NCBI RefSeq assembly: GCF_027257955.1
Contig: NZ_JANZNQ010000018.1
Coordinates: forward strand, 1-64,000
Length of the DNA: 64,000 nucleotides
Direction of reading: 5' to 3'
DNA from: Zhongshania aquatica
GTDB taxonomy: Bacteria > Pseudomonadota > Gammaproteobacteria > Pseudomonadales > Spongiibacteraceae
Shown: positions 37,325 through 46,252 of the stretch, in pieces
Numbering within the stretch: the first letter of the stretch is position 1
How the letters are laid out: each line of letters starts with the position of its first letter
Notes under the pieces: model-generated
Told to the model about the DNA's origin: nothing
The model's database searches: none
The model's input: only the letters and a program-made list of their open reading frames with translations
Made by a program: the position numbers and the translations under genes

Positions 37325-38389
37325 TCAGGTATTACGTATGGCGTAATCCACCACGTATTCACGCTTTTCACTAAATGCTGCTGGCACATCAGCCAAGTCT
37401 AAATAGAATTGGTTATACCACTGGCGAAGACGAGTGATCGGGCCATCTCCATCGCACAACACTGGATTATCTACCCGCGTTTTGGTGTGCCATATATGCA
37501 CATCCTGAAAGAACGCTGTGCGGTTTTGCTCTGTGTACTGACGTGCCATTTCCTCATTCTGCTCGTCTGTCATACCGGCGATTTTTTTCACCGCCACGCC
37601 AAAGCGCAAATCAAAACTGTTGTGGTTGATCGGCACATGGGTCACTAACAAACGTGACGCGACATCCATACCTTCTACCTGACCAGTCATAAAGGTATTC
37701 ATATACGCAGGGCCGTAGTAAGTCGCTTCTGAACTGAGCTCACCGTCTTCGGCCAACAATTCAGACCCGCCAATTAGCTCCTGACGATAGGTATGTTTAT
37801 ACACAATATTTTTGAATTCTTTTATCGGCGCGCCATGGATAGGACCAAAATGTGCAACGTCGGCCATATTATCAATGAGCTCGCGGGCGTTGGTATTGAT
37901 GGTCATCAAATCCATTTGCCAAATTGTCCAATCATCGCTGAATACATCATCAATACGCGGAGGACGCTGATCTTCAATCGGTGGGTTGCCTTCGGGATCA
38001 AACCACATAAACAATAAGTGATTTTCTTCCAACGTAGGGTAGGAACGAATTACCGCTTTAGCGGGAATACGCTTGGCATAGGGTATTTCATCGCACACGC
38101 CATCCGCTCCCCAACGCCACGAGTGGAAAGGACAGCGAATAGAGTTGCCCTCTACACAACCTTCACTAAGGTCTGCGCCCATATGCGGGCAGTAACCGTC
38201 GAGAATATGCATCTCGCCATCTTCGCCGCGATAGGCGACTAAGCGGGTACCAAAGTAATTGAGTTTGACCGGCGTGCTGGTATATTCACTCGCCAAACCG
38301 AGACAGTACCAACCACGGGCATAGCGGTCGGGTAATTCCGCTGCCTCAATAATATGTGGCTGGCGCGGCACTTGCGCTACCTGACTCAT
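37325..38389 (-). CDS. KshA-like Rieske non-heme iron oxygenase
   Basis: 354 residues, ATG 38389 after AAGGAGAA. Rieske [2Fe-2S] ligands Cys67/His69 (CPHMG) and Cys86/His89 (CPFH). The catalytic iron site reads NMADVAHFGPIH, with His180 and His185 as ligands and Asp177 as bridge. Spacing and sequence resemble the oxygenase component of 3-ketosteroid 9-alpha-hydroxylase, which opens ring B. It would need a KshB-type reductase, absent from the window. First gene of the three-gene oxygenase operon; the promoter lies in the 320-bp divergent gap with the sulfotransferase. Confidence 0.8.
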   Translation of the reverse strand: MSQVAQVPRQPHIIEAAELPDRYARGWYCLGLASEYTSTPVKLNYFGTRLVAYRGEDGEMHILDGYCPHMGADLSEGCVEGNSIRCPFHSWRWGADGVCDEIPYAKRIPAKAVIRSYPTLEENHLLFMWFDPEGNPPIEDQRPPRIDDVFSDDWTIWQMDLMTINTNARELIDNMADVAHFGPIHGAPIKEFKNIVYKHTYRQELIGGSELLAEDGELSSEATYYGPAYMNTFMTGQVEGMDVASRLLVTHVPINHNSFDLRFGVAVKKIAGMTDEQNEEMARQYTEQNRTAFFQDVHIWHTKTRVDNPVLCDGDGPITRLRQWYNQFYLDLADVPAAFSEKREYVVDYAIRNT

Positions 38390-38709
38390 TGTTATTCTCC
38401 TTCAGACGCGTTTTTCATAGGGGTTCTGTATGGTGAAAAATTCTCACACATGCCCCCCAGCCACACCATCCTCCGTTTAGACGAGCCACACACAATCAAT
38501 AACACATTGTTTTTATTATGTTTTTTAACATGTAACAGCAAATACAGAAGCCGGCCCGGCGACTTTAAAAATATCTACGGTCCGGTATCGTCCACCATAC
38601 CCAAACGTTACAATGACAAACACACATTTCTAGCAATCACTTATCCGTCGGCACACAACACGCTGGCTTTAGCAGATTTGCAGTCACTACCAAAAGATCA
38701 CGGGCAACA
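38390..38709. promoter_or_regulatory. Divergent promoter region of the oxygenase trio and the TPR-sulfotransferase
   Basis: 320 bp. Holds the AAGGAGAA ribosome site of the KshA-like gene, then AT-rich sequence with an ATGTT (38518-38522)/AACAT (38527-38531) inverted repeat around a T-run that could be a TetR-family operator. A 140-residue + strand reading frame through here has no family features and I treat it as chance. Confidence 0.4.
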
Positions 38710-40269
38710 ATGGCGAGTAAAAAAGCACCGAGCAAGACTCCAGTCGACAAACATGAGCGAAAAGACGTCACGATAAGCCTTCCAGGCCGGCCGGGTAGCA
38801 ACAAAATGCCCGCACATCAGGCACTCAACTTCGCCGCGCAACTCGCCAAAGACGGAAAATCCCCTGTTGTTATTATATTGAGCCGGCAATTACTGGAGCA
38901 GATTCCACAGCTCACTAGAGCATGGTATTTACTATTTAACGCTCTGACCGAAGCTGGCGACTATGCTGGCTTGCTCGCCGCTACAAACCAGTACCTCAGC
39001 AGCAAGCCCCGCGACATTGCAGCCTTGCTTTCCCAAGCCACCGCGCAAAGACTGCTGGGCCAACACGACAACGCACTGCACTCCATAGAAAAGGTTTTAC
39101 GCTTAGCGCCCGCGAATATAAACGCGGTCAATCAACAAGGCGTAACGCTAAAAGAAATCGGGAAAATGCCAGAAGCCCTAGAGAGCTTTAATCGCTGTAT
39201 CCGGCTTTCACCATTAGACGGTTATGCCTACTGGAATAGATCCGACCTACTCAAAGACATCGACGCGGATGAACTCGCAAAAATGGAGTCGATACTCAGT
39301 AAGCCTTCGCTATCTGCACATAACAGGGCGCGCATTCACTTCGCGCTCGCACGCGGTTATGAGTTTTATGGCGATACGCAAAAGCAGTTTTCGCATATCG
39401 AGCAGGGCGCCAAGCTGAAACGGACTTTACTGCAGTACGATCACGCAGAAGAGATGCAGCAAATTCGCGAGATTCCTAAACACTTTAGCGCAGAGGTTTT
39501 GCAGCAAGCACCTCTACCACGGGACGCTGAAACGTCTAATCCCATTTTTATTTGCGGCCTACCACGCAGCGGCACTACCTTAGTCGAGCAGATTATCTCC
39601 AGCCACTCCATGGTCACTGCTGGCGACGAATTAGTCGCACTTACCCGCGCCTCATACGCCGTACTGCAACAAAAGCGCATAGACAAACCATTTCCCCTTT
39701 GGGCGAATGATCTGAACCCAGCGGATTGGAAGGCTATTGGCGACAAGTACCAGTTACTTACGAGTGAACTACACACCACTAAATATTTTACCGATAAATA
39801 TCTGCAAAATTACAAAGCGCTAGGGCTCATTCACTTAGCAAGACCAGAGGCAAAAATCATTTTCTGCCGACGGAATCCAATGGATAATTTGTGGGGATGT
39901 TATCGCCAATACTTTGCAGATGGCCTGCGATTCACTTACGACCAAGAAGAACTAGCCGACACTTACCACGGCGCCGCCGAGCTGTATCGCTACTGGCAGA
40001 CCGTAATTCCAAATAAGGTATTCTTCTTAGAATACGAAACACTTATCAATGACTACGAATCTACCGTCAAAGCACTTCTCGCCTTTCTCGACCTACCATG
40101 GGAAGAAAGTTGCCTGCATTTTTACAACAACCCTCGGGCAGTTAGAACCACTTCGGCAACCCAAGTCAGATCACCGATCAATAACAGTAGAATTGATCAA
40201 TGGAAGAAATTTGAACAGCAGCTTCAGCCAATGTACCAGCGTCTTATTGAACTTGGCGAGATAGAGTAA
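38710..40269 (+). CDS. TPR-domain sulfotransferase
   Basis: 519 residues. N-terminal TPR-like helical repeats (about 40-240, for example ALHSIEKVLRLAPANINAVN), then a PAPS-dependent sulfotransferase domain. Its 5'-phosphosulfate loop is ICGLPRSGTTLVEQIISSH (about 277) and its 3'-phosphate motif IIFCRRNPMDNLWGCY (about 380). Such two-domain proteins are common in marine bacteria and sulfate small molecules or glycans; the substrate is unknown. It stands alone on the + strand next to catabolic oxygenase genes, and a sulfatase is encoded 7 kb away. No signal peptide, so cytoplasmic. Confidence 0.85.
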   Translation: MASKKAPSKTPVDKHERKDVTISLPGRPGSNKMPAHQALNFAAQLAKDGKSPVVIILSRQLLEQIPQLTRAWYLLFNALTEAGDYAGLLAATNQYLSSKPRDIAALLSQATAQRLLGQHDNALHSIEKVLRLAPANINAVNQQGVTLKEIGKMPEALESFNRCIRLSPLDGYAYWNRSDLLKDIDADELAKMESILSKPSLSAHNRARIHFALARGYEFYGDTQKQFSHIEQGAKLKRTLLQYDHAEEMQQIREIPKHFSAEVLQQAPLPRDAETSNPIFICGLPRSGTTLVEQIISSHSMVTAGDELVALTRASYAVLQQKRIDKPFPLWANDLNPADWKAIGDKYQLLTSELHTTKYFTDKYLQNYKALGLIHLARPEAKIIFCRRNPMDNLWGCYRQYFADGLRFTYDQEELADTYHGAAELYRYWQTVIPNKVFFLEYETLINDYESTVKALLAFLDLPWEESCLHFYNNPRAVRTTSATQVRSPINNSRIDQWKKFEQQLQPMYQRLIELGEIE

Positions 40270-40513
40270 GGTCTTGCGAGAAGCTCATAGAATATAAATA
40301 ACATAACGCTTAGCCTGCTACTTTTTAATGCGGCTGCGTTGAAAACTAAAATCGAATTATAAAAAAATAAGCGGTCAGTGAACTACCTATGTATTATTTT
40401 GTGTAAAACCTTGTGTACTATGACGAAAAATAAGTGGTTTATAGATTATCTGTTCACAACGAACAGGCTTAAATAAACACATTCAAAATTCACTTGCGAT
40501 AATAAAATAAACT

Positions 40514-41086
40514 ATGCGAGTACTTAACATTACCGTCACGCTTGGCCTCGGAGTAGCGATCGGCATTTGGTCTGCCAGCCTGATGCTAAAACACCAGCTA
40601 AACTCATCGTCAGTGCACAATGGCCCGTGGCGAACATTATTAACCGCCGGGTCTACCGATGCAGGAATGTATCAACGGTCGGGGATAGCCATCGGTGGTT
40701 TACTGGCCTTATCCAAGCAAGAAACGCTCTACTTCACTGCCTTTGAAGACAGCAGCGGAAACCTATTACAAGAACAATGTAACTACCGCGTTCTAGGTAA
40801 CGACCCTGACGCCCGCTGGTGGAGCCTAACCGCCTACGCGGCCGATCATTATTTACCGCAAAACGACGACAATGCCTTGTCCATCGCCAAAACAACAGTC
40901 GAACGTGACGACGGTGGACATTTTGAGATTATGGTATCGGCAGACCCACAGCCTAAAAACTGGATCTCAAGCCGCGCCGCTGGCGACTACTCCTTAACAC
41001 TGCGTCTCTACAATCCCAGTAGCCGTGTTTATAAAGCACCTGCAGCCGTCAAACTTCCCGACATTCTGCGGGAGGACTGCCAATGA
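40514..41086 (+). CDS. DUF1214-family membrane-anchored protein
   Basis: 190 residues with one N-terminal membrane segment (about 6-25) and a periplasmic domain with the YRVLGNDPDARWWSLTAY block typical of DUF1214. Function not known. Its stop overlaps the ATG of the next gene (ATGA), a coupled pair with the DUF1254-like protein, as seen in other proteobacteria. No clear ribosome site upstream of ATG 40514. Confidence 0.65.
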   Translation: MRVLNITVTLGLGVAIGIWSASLMLKHQLNSSSVHNGPWRTLLTAGSTDAGMYQRSGIAIGGLLALSKQETLYFTAFEDSSGNLLQEQCNYRVLGNDPDARWWSLTAYAADHYLPQNDDNALSIAKTTVERDDGGHFEIMVSADPQPKNWISSRAAGDYSLTLRLYNPSSRVYKAPAAVKLPDILREDCQ

Positions 41087-41643
41087 AACGCGCAGCTCGC
41101 TGGATACTATCAATAGCCGTAATAGCGGCTGTCACTCACTTGGTCGCGATACTCATTTTACCTAGGGCGTTAATGACACTCATTGTGTTCAAAGTCAGCT
41201 CAGAGGCCAACGGCGCAAACCAGCTATACCTACCCGACCGCATTACTTCTAATTCCCGGAAGATTGTTCGCCCGGCACCAGATCTTGCCTATGCAATTTG
41301 CGCCTACGATCTTAGCGATGGCCCCGTAATTGCAACATTGAACGCGTCCGAAACCTACTCATCGCTGTCTGTGTTTGCAAACAATACCGACAACGTTTTC
41401 GCGATCAATGATCGTGCCGTTACAGGAGATTTTTCCTCAGTTTTCCTATCTAGCGAAGACTCTGAGGTGACGCCACCTGCAGATGCCATTGCGGTGAAGG
41501 TCCCAAGCAACAGCGGCTTGATACTTTGGCGGCGAGTCATTACATCGAATGCCGACTGGCCCAGAGCGGATGCTGCGCGTAGAGAAGTTACCTGCACCCC
41601 ATACCACTCAAAGGTATCCCCGGTTTTAGCCCCCGAAAGCTGA
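41083..41643 (+). CDS. DUF1254-like membrane-anchored protein
   Basis: 186 residues, N-terminal membrane segment (about 8-40) and a soluble domain with APDLAYAICAYDLSDGPV, which resembles the DUF1254 core. It overlaps the DUF1214 gene by 4 bp. The pair is probably a periplasmic or membrane complex of unknown role. The following 286 bp before the TonB receptor carry no supported gene. Confidence 0.6.
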   Translation: MKRAARWILSIAVIAAVTHLVAILILPRALMTLIVFKVSSEANGANQLYLPDRITSNSRKIVRPAPDLAYAICAYDLSDGPVIATLNASETYSSLSVFANNTDNVFAINDRAVTGDFSSVFLSSEDSEVTPPADAIAVKVPSNSGLILWRRVITSNADWPRADAARREVTCTPYHSKVSPVLAPES

Positions 41644-41929
41644 GCAACTTGATGTTAGTCACTATTCGCGGCCAACATCTACGCGTTGCACTCAAACCTG
41701 ATCTGCATACTCTCTGCGAGGCGAACGGCTAACCCCGAGTCAAAATACCAGTGGTCATTGCCAAGCAAAGAAGCCAGTGAAGTGAATATCAAAAGACAGC
41801 AACTATTAGCATAAATAGTGTCATTACTTTACTTTTGGCCCTATTGTGATAGCGTGCAGAATAGAAATACCGGTCAATATAAAAATTATAAGCTTCGCGC
41901 GCTTGAGCGCGTCTACCCCGGAACACAAT

Positions 41930-44293
41930 ATGAATAACAATAATTACTCAATTCGCTCAACCGTAAGACCATATATATTTAGTATCAGCGCAGCCGTACT
42001 CGCGCCAGTAGAGTTGACTTATGCCGCACAGCTTGAAGAGGTGATTGTCACAGCACAAAAGCGCGCAGAAGATATGCAGACAGTCCCTGTGTCTGTATCC
42101 GCATTAACAGCGGATCAGCTTGCCGATATTGGTTTTAACGACATTAGCGATATTGCCGCACAGGTCCCATCGCTGATCGTGCTTACCAATATTAGCCCCC
42201 TAGCGACCACTTTCAGAATTCGCAACATTGGCAATGCAGGGAATATCCCAAATTTTGAGCCGGCCACCGGTCTATTTATTGATGGCGCCTTTCGATCCCG
42301 TTCGGGTATCGGGATGGGCGACCTAGTAGACGTGAGTTCCGTAGAGGTTTTGAAAGGCCCGCAAAGTACCTTACACGGCAAAAACGTCACCGCCGGGGTG
42401 ATCAGCGTCGCAACCCAAGGCCCGACAGAAAACGTTGAAGCCATGGCCGAAGTCAGTTTCGGCAGCGACAATTTAAAACAAATTAAAGCCTATATTAGCG
42501 GCCCCTTTACCGATTCAATTGCAGGACGACTAAGCCTTGTCGATACCGGTCGAAGCGAATTAATTGATAATGTCGCGGGACCGAAAAGTGAGGGCCTAAA
42601 TGGCTACGCTATTCGCGGCCAACTGCGAATGGATTTCAGCGAATCACTTTATGCACGCCTTATCGTCGGTTACGCAGACAAAGACATGAACACGACCACC
42701 GGCGATGTATTTTTAAGCGACGCCATGCAGAGAATCTTACGTAACGCGGGTGCAAGTTTAACAATACCAAATGACCCATCAGACCGACTCATCGAATACA
42801 GCGAAGGCAGTGGTTATATTGGTGATTCCAACGATGTCATTTTCACCATGGAATACAGTGGCGATGGCTACTCCCTAACGTCGATCAGTAGTTACGATGA
42901 CTACGACGGCTTAACGTATTTAGACGATGTTGAACAGGCCAGTTTACTATTGGCCGATTTTAAGGATCGCCAAGCAGGTGAATCCTATTCTCAGGAATTC
43001 CGAATAGCCTCAGACACCAGCGGCCCATTCAGCTGGCTCGGCGGGGTGTTTTTATATACCAACGAATTCCGTCGGGGCGACAAATCACTGCCTGAATTCA
43101 TCGCCCAAAAAGATGTTGAAGCCTTTGGCGGCGCCGTCGCCGGAGAATTGGCAAGCAGAGGCCTTCTCCCAATCAATCTAGGCTCACTACCATTACCACT
43201 ACTCGGCGTTGAGGGTGATCGCGGCGACTACTACATCACTCAGAACACAGACAGCTTCGGTATATTTACCAAACTGGATTATGAGTTTAGCGACGCGTGG
43301 AAAGCGGCATTTGGCCTACGCTATTCTTATGAGGATAAAACCGGCGTGGTTAACCAAACCGCGCAGTTGTCCGCGCTTGGATGTATTCCTCCGTTAAATA
43401 CCAATCTAATTTGTCTCGTTACGCCCGACGGCAATAATTTTAATCAATCGAAAAGTTTTGACGCAATCACCGGTTCCTTGTCTACCAGCTATTTCGTCAA
43501 TGAAGACACGATGTTCTACGGGGTAATTTCAACAGGCTTTAAAGCAGGCGGCTTCAGCTTACAAAATGGCACCGCAACCGATGACATGCGTCCCTTCGGT
43601 GAAGAGGAAGTTATCAACTTTGAATTAGGCGCCAAAACCGAATTCCTAGATCGCCGAGCGCGAGTAAACGCCTCTATTTTTCACACCGAGTATAAGAATT
43701 TTCAGAACGCCAGTTTCGCGGGATTAGTATTTATTATAAACAATGCGGACCTAGTGACCGTAGACGGCATAGAAGTCGATTCAACCGTGATCCTCACAGA
43801 GAATCTATCAACGACAATTAACTTTGCCTACATTGATACCGTTTTCGACAGCTATGACGGCGGCCAGTGTTACTACGGGCGAGAACCAGACAACGACCTG
43901 GGGCAATGTCGCTTGGATGGCGAGGAACTGCCCTCGGCAACCAAATTTAAAGGCAACATAGCACTGAATTGGCGCTATCCTTTAGCCAGCGGCGATCTCT
44001 ATTCTCGATTGGACTACGCCTACACTGGCGAGGCGAACGCAAGTTCAGCGCTAGACCCTCGGTTTGATCAACCAGCATCGAACACACTGAACCTTCGTTT
44101 AGGTTGGCGAACAGCGAATATAGATATCGCTTTCTGGGGAAGAAACATCACCGACGAAGTGCATATCGACCAAGTCGCCCCGGCCAATATATTTACCACC
44201 ATTGATTCGCGGGTTAACTCTCCAGTCGGTTCGTATCAGGCATTTACAAACCAGCCGAGGTCGCTTGGTTTAACGGCTCGCTACACCTATTAA
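41930..44293 (+). CDS. TonB-dependent outer membrane receptor
   Basis: 787 residues from ATG 41930; an in-frame GTG at 41846 would put 28 residues before the signal peptide, so it is rejected. Signal peptide about 1-32 (YIFSISAAVLAPVELTYAA), then plug start EEVIVTAQKRAEDMQTVPVS and the long barrel ending in SLGLTARYTY. It probably imports a hydrophobic or complex organic substrate. It stands between the DUF1214/1254 pair and the LysR-controlled oxygenase-sulfatase operon. A CGCGC/GCGCG hairpin lies about 20 bp before the start. Confidence 0.9.
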   Translation: MNNNNYSIRSTVRPYIFSISAAVLAPVELTYAAQLEEVIVTAQKRAEDMQTVPVSVSALTADQLADIGFNDISDIAAQVPSLIVLTNISPLATTFRIRNIGNAGNIPNFEPATGLFIDGAFRSRSGIGMGDLVDVSSVEVLKGPQSTLHGKNVTAGVISVATQGPTENVEAMAEVSFGSDNLKQIKAYISGPFTDSIAGRLSLVDTGRSELIDNVAGPKSEGLNGYAIRGQLRMDFSESLYARLIVGYADKDMNTTTGDVFLSDAMQRILRNAGASLTIPNDPSDRLIEYSEGSGYIGDSNDVIFTMEYSGDGYSLTSISSYDDYDGLTYLDDVEQASLLLADFKDRQAGESYSQEFRIASDTSGPFSWLGGVFLYTNEFRRGDKSLPEFIAQKDVEAFGGAVAGELASRGLLPINLGSLPLPLLGVEGDRGDYYITQNTDSFGIFTKLDYEFSDAWKAAFGLRYSYEDKTGVVNQTAQLSALGCIPPLNTNLICLVTPDGNNFNQSKSFDAITGSLSTSYFVNEDTMFYGVISTGFKAGGFSLQNGTATDDMRPFGEEEVINFELGAKTEFLDRRARVNASIFHTEYKNFQNASFAGLVFIINNADLVTVDGIEVDSTVILTENLSTTINFAYIDTVFDSYDGGQCYYGREPDNDLGQCRLDGEELPSATKFKGNIALNWRYPLASGDLYSRLDYAYTGEANASSALDPRFDQPASNTLNLRLGWRTANIDIAFWGRNITDEVHIDQVAPANIFTTIDSRVNSPVGSYQAFTNQPRSLGLTARYTY

Positions 44294-44325
44294 ACGAGAC
44301 CTAGCGGTGATACTAGAGCCGCCGC

Positions 44326-45234
44326 TTAAACACACTCCATAATCAGCGATTTCAACCAGCGGTGGCCCTTGTCTTGGCTCATCGCCCGGTGCCAAATCAA
44401 ATAAATGGGTAGCGAAGGCAGCCCAAGGGGCAGCTTAAATATTTTCAGCCTGTCTTTGTACAGAAAGAACTCAGCCATTGGCCGCGGAACGATAGCAATG
44501 CCATCGGACTGCATCACCACCGTCGGCACGGCAATATACTGATTCACCTCGGTAAGTATCTTACGGGTGCCGCCCTGCTCCTCCATAAACTGCTGTAGCA
44601 GCTCGCGACGGTCGCTGCCAAAACTCATCACAATGTGTTTTTCTTCAAAAAACTGCTTATTGCTGATCGACGACTTATCGCCCAAACGGGGGTGATCATG
44701 CCGGGCGATAACCACAATTTCTTCTGGCTTAAATTCGCAATAATCTAATCGCTTATCTTGAGGCGAAATAAAGTCGAAGCAGAAATCGATCTTTCCTTCC
44801 TTGAGCGACTCCAAGCCAGTTTCCTGATCATCCAAATGGGAGTAAATACTGATGCCGGTTTTCACCTGATTTACCTTTTCGAGAATACGCGGCAACAGGT
44901 TCAGCTCGCCATATCGGCCAAAGGCAATCTTAAAGACTCTATCTGATTCAGTGGGTTCGAAATGTTTATTGGAATCCAGTGTGTCTTGTATTTTTAGCAG
45001 GACCTCTTGGATTGGACCCGCAATTTCGATGGCCCTAACCGTAGGCTTCATACCATTGCGGGTGCGAATAAAAAGCTCATCGTCAAAGGTCTGGCGCAGA
45101 CGTCTAAGCGCGTGACTGGTGGCCGGTTGAGTCATGTGCAACTGCTCAGCGGCCTTGGACATCTGACCATGGGTCATTATCGCGTCGAAGATGGTGAGTA
45201 AATTAAGATCAACCGATCGTAAATTAAGTTTCAT
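44326..45234 (-). CDS. LysR-family transcriptional regulator
   Basis: 302 residues. N-terminal winged HTH (about 8-67: LRSVDLNLLTIFDAI, then QLHMTQPATSHALRRLR). The effector domain has FDFISPQDKRLDYCEF and resembles the NodD/NahR group that responds to aromatic or hydrophobic inducers. It is divergent from the hydroxylase-BVMO-sulfatase-esterase operon across 87 bp, the classical arrangement for LysR control of that operon. Confidence 0.92.
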   Translation of the reverse strand: MKLNLRSVDLNLLTIFDAIMTHGQMSKAAEQLHMTQPATSHALRRLRQTFDDELFIRTRNGMKPTVRAIEIAGPIQEVLLKIQDTLDSNKHFEPTESDRVFKIAFGRYGELNLLPRILEKVNQVKTGISIYSHLDDQETGLESLKEGKIDFCFDFISPQDKRLDYCEFKPEEIVVIARHDHPRLGDKSSISNKQFFEEKHIVMSFGSDRRELLQQFMEEQGGTRKILTEVNQYIAVPTVVMQSDGIAIVPRPMAEFFLYKDRLKIFKLPLGLPSLPIYLIWHRAMSQDKGHRWLKSLIMECV

Positions 45235-45321
45235 GCATATTACTTATACTATTATTGAATTGTACTAATATTAACAAACTGCGTAAGGTCTCACCATCAC
45301 AAGCTGCGCGCGAGCTGCGAA

Positions 45322-46188
45322 ATGGAGAATGTATCAAACGGCTACACTACTTACTCTCTCGGGGTGATTGCCTTTTTCATCCTGTATGAGTGGGCAAAAG
45401 GCGCAACCAAAGCGGGTAAAAAAACTGGCAAAGACTGGCAGATGCTCGGGATCGCGGTTACTTGGCTACACTTTATAGAAAGACCACTGCTCATACTAAG
45501 CAGCTTTGGCCTGTTCACCTTATTGATGCCAGAGCATGCAGGCGTTTTAGCATGGCTAGACGACCGCCATCTAATAGCTGGCGTTATCGGCTTTATTTTG
45601 ATTGACGAACTTTTGCACGGCTGGGTGCATAATTTCGCCCACGCGCGCACCCCGAATAATCCCATGCTGGCCAAACTACAACGCTGGTATAAAGTTACCC
45701 ACCGAACCCATCATTTACACGGCGGCGCCGACAATCGCGGTGAATTGGGCGTCAGCCAAACCATCGTTGTCGGCTGGGGCTGGGCCTTCACCCTGCCCAA
45801 TTACTGGTTTGGCTATTTGTGTCTTTACCTCGGGCTATTTCATGTGTGGGCCATTGGCACCGCCATAAAAAGCATCTGGGGAATACATACCCACGCCAAT
45901 CTAGACTACGATCTAAAATTACTAAATCACCGCAACCCCGTGGTTTCCAAAACCATGTATGCGCTATGCCATATTTTGACCTTTCCTACCCAGCACCATC
46001 ACCATCATAGCCGCAGCCCAACATCCGCCTGTAACCTTCAAAATATGTTGGCACTGTATGATTGGCTACTGTGGAAAAAGCTTGCGATTGAATTTGAACG
46101 CCCAAAAATTTACGGCTGGCGCAAAAATGAAAAAGAAGAAAATAGTGTGCTCTATCGTTACTTCTACCGGCCACTCAGAAAAAGTTAA
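45322..46188 (+). CDS. Fatty acid hydroxylase/sterol desaturase superfamily membrane protein
   Basis: 288 residues with several membrane helices (about 12-24, 42-70, 85-98, 150-185). Eight-histidine di-iron motifs: H99/H103/H107 in HGWVHNFAH, H127/H130/H131 in HRTHH, then HTHANLDYD and a HHHHH run around 226. The family hydroxylates or desaturates sterols, fatty acids or carotenoids at the membrane using O2. First gene of a + strand operon with BVMO, sulfatase and esterase; with the LysR gene divergent, it is likely induced by the substrate. A weak Shine-Dalgarno makes the start tentative. Confidence 0.8.
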   Translation: MENVSNGYTTYSLGVIAFFILYEWAKGATKAGKKTGKDWQMLGIAVTWLHFIERPLLILSSFGLFTLLMPEHAGVLAWLDDRHLIAGVIGFILIDELLHGWVHNFAHARTPNNPMLAKLQRWYKVTHRTHHLHGGADNRGELGVSQTIVVGWGWAFTLPNYWFGYLCLYLGLFHVWAIGTAIKSIWGIHTHANLDYDLKLLNHRNPVVSKTMYALCHILTFPTQHHHHHSRSPTSACNLQNMLALYDWLLWKKLAIEFERPKIYGWRKNEKEENSVLYRYFYRPLRKS

Positions 46189-46252
46189 TAACAATTAGAC
46201 CGCAAATTATCTTCCCACAATAACGATGCAACGGGCAAAAACCGGAATAAAT

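Noticed and set aside
38354-38776. 140-codon + strand reading frame crossing the divergent promoter and the sulfotransferase start
   Set aside because: Overlaps the KshA-like start and the sulfotransferase ATG; no domain; more likely chance in a promoter region.
41846-41929. GTG start giving 28 extra residues on the TonB receptor
   Set aside because: The extension would precede the signal peptide; ATG 41930 gives a normal signal sequence.
45990-46010. HHHHH run in the hydroxylase as a repeat or tag-like artefact
   Set aside because: It coincides with the last histidine motif of the di-iron hydroxylase family and continues a conserved reading frame.
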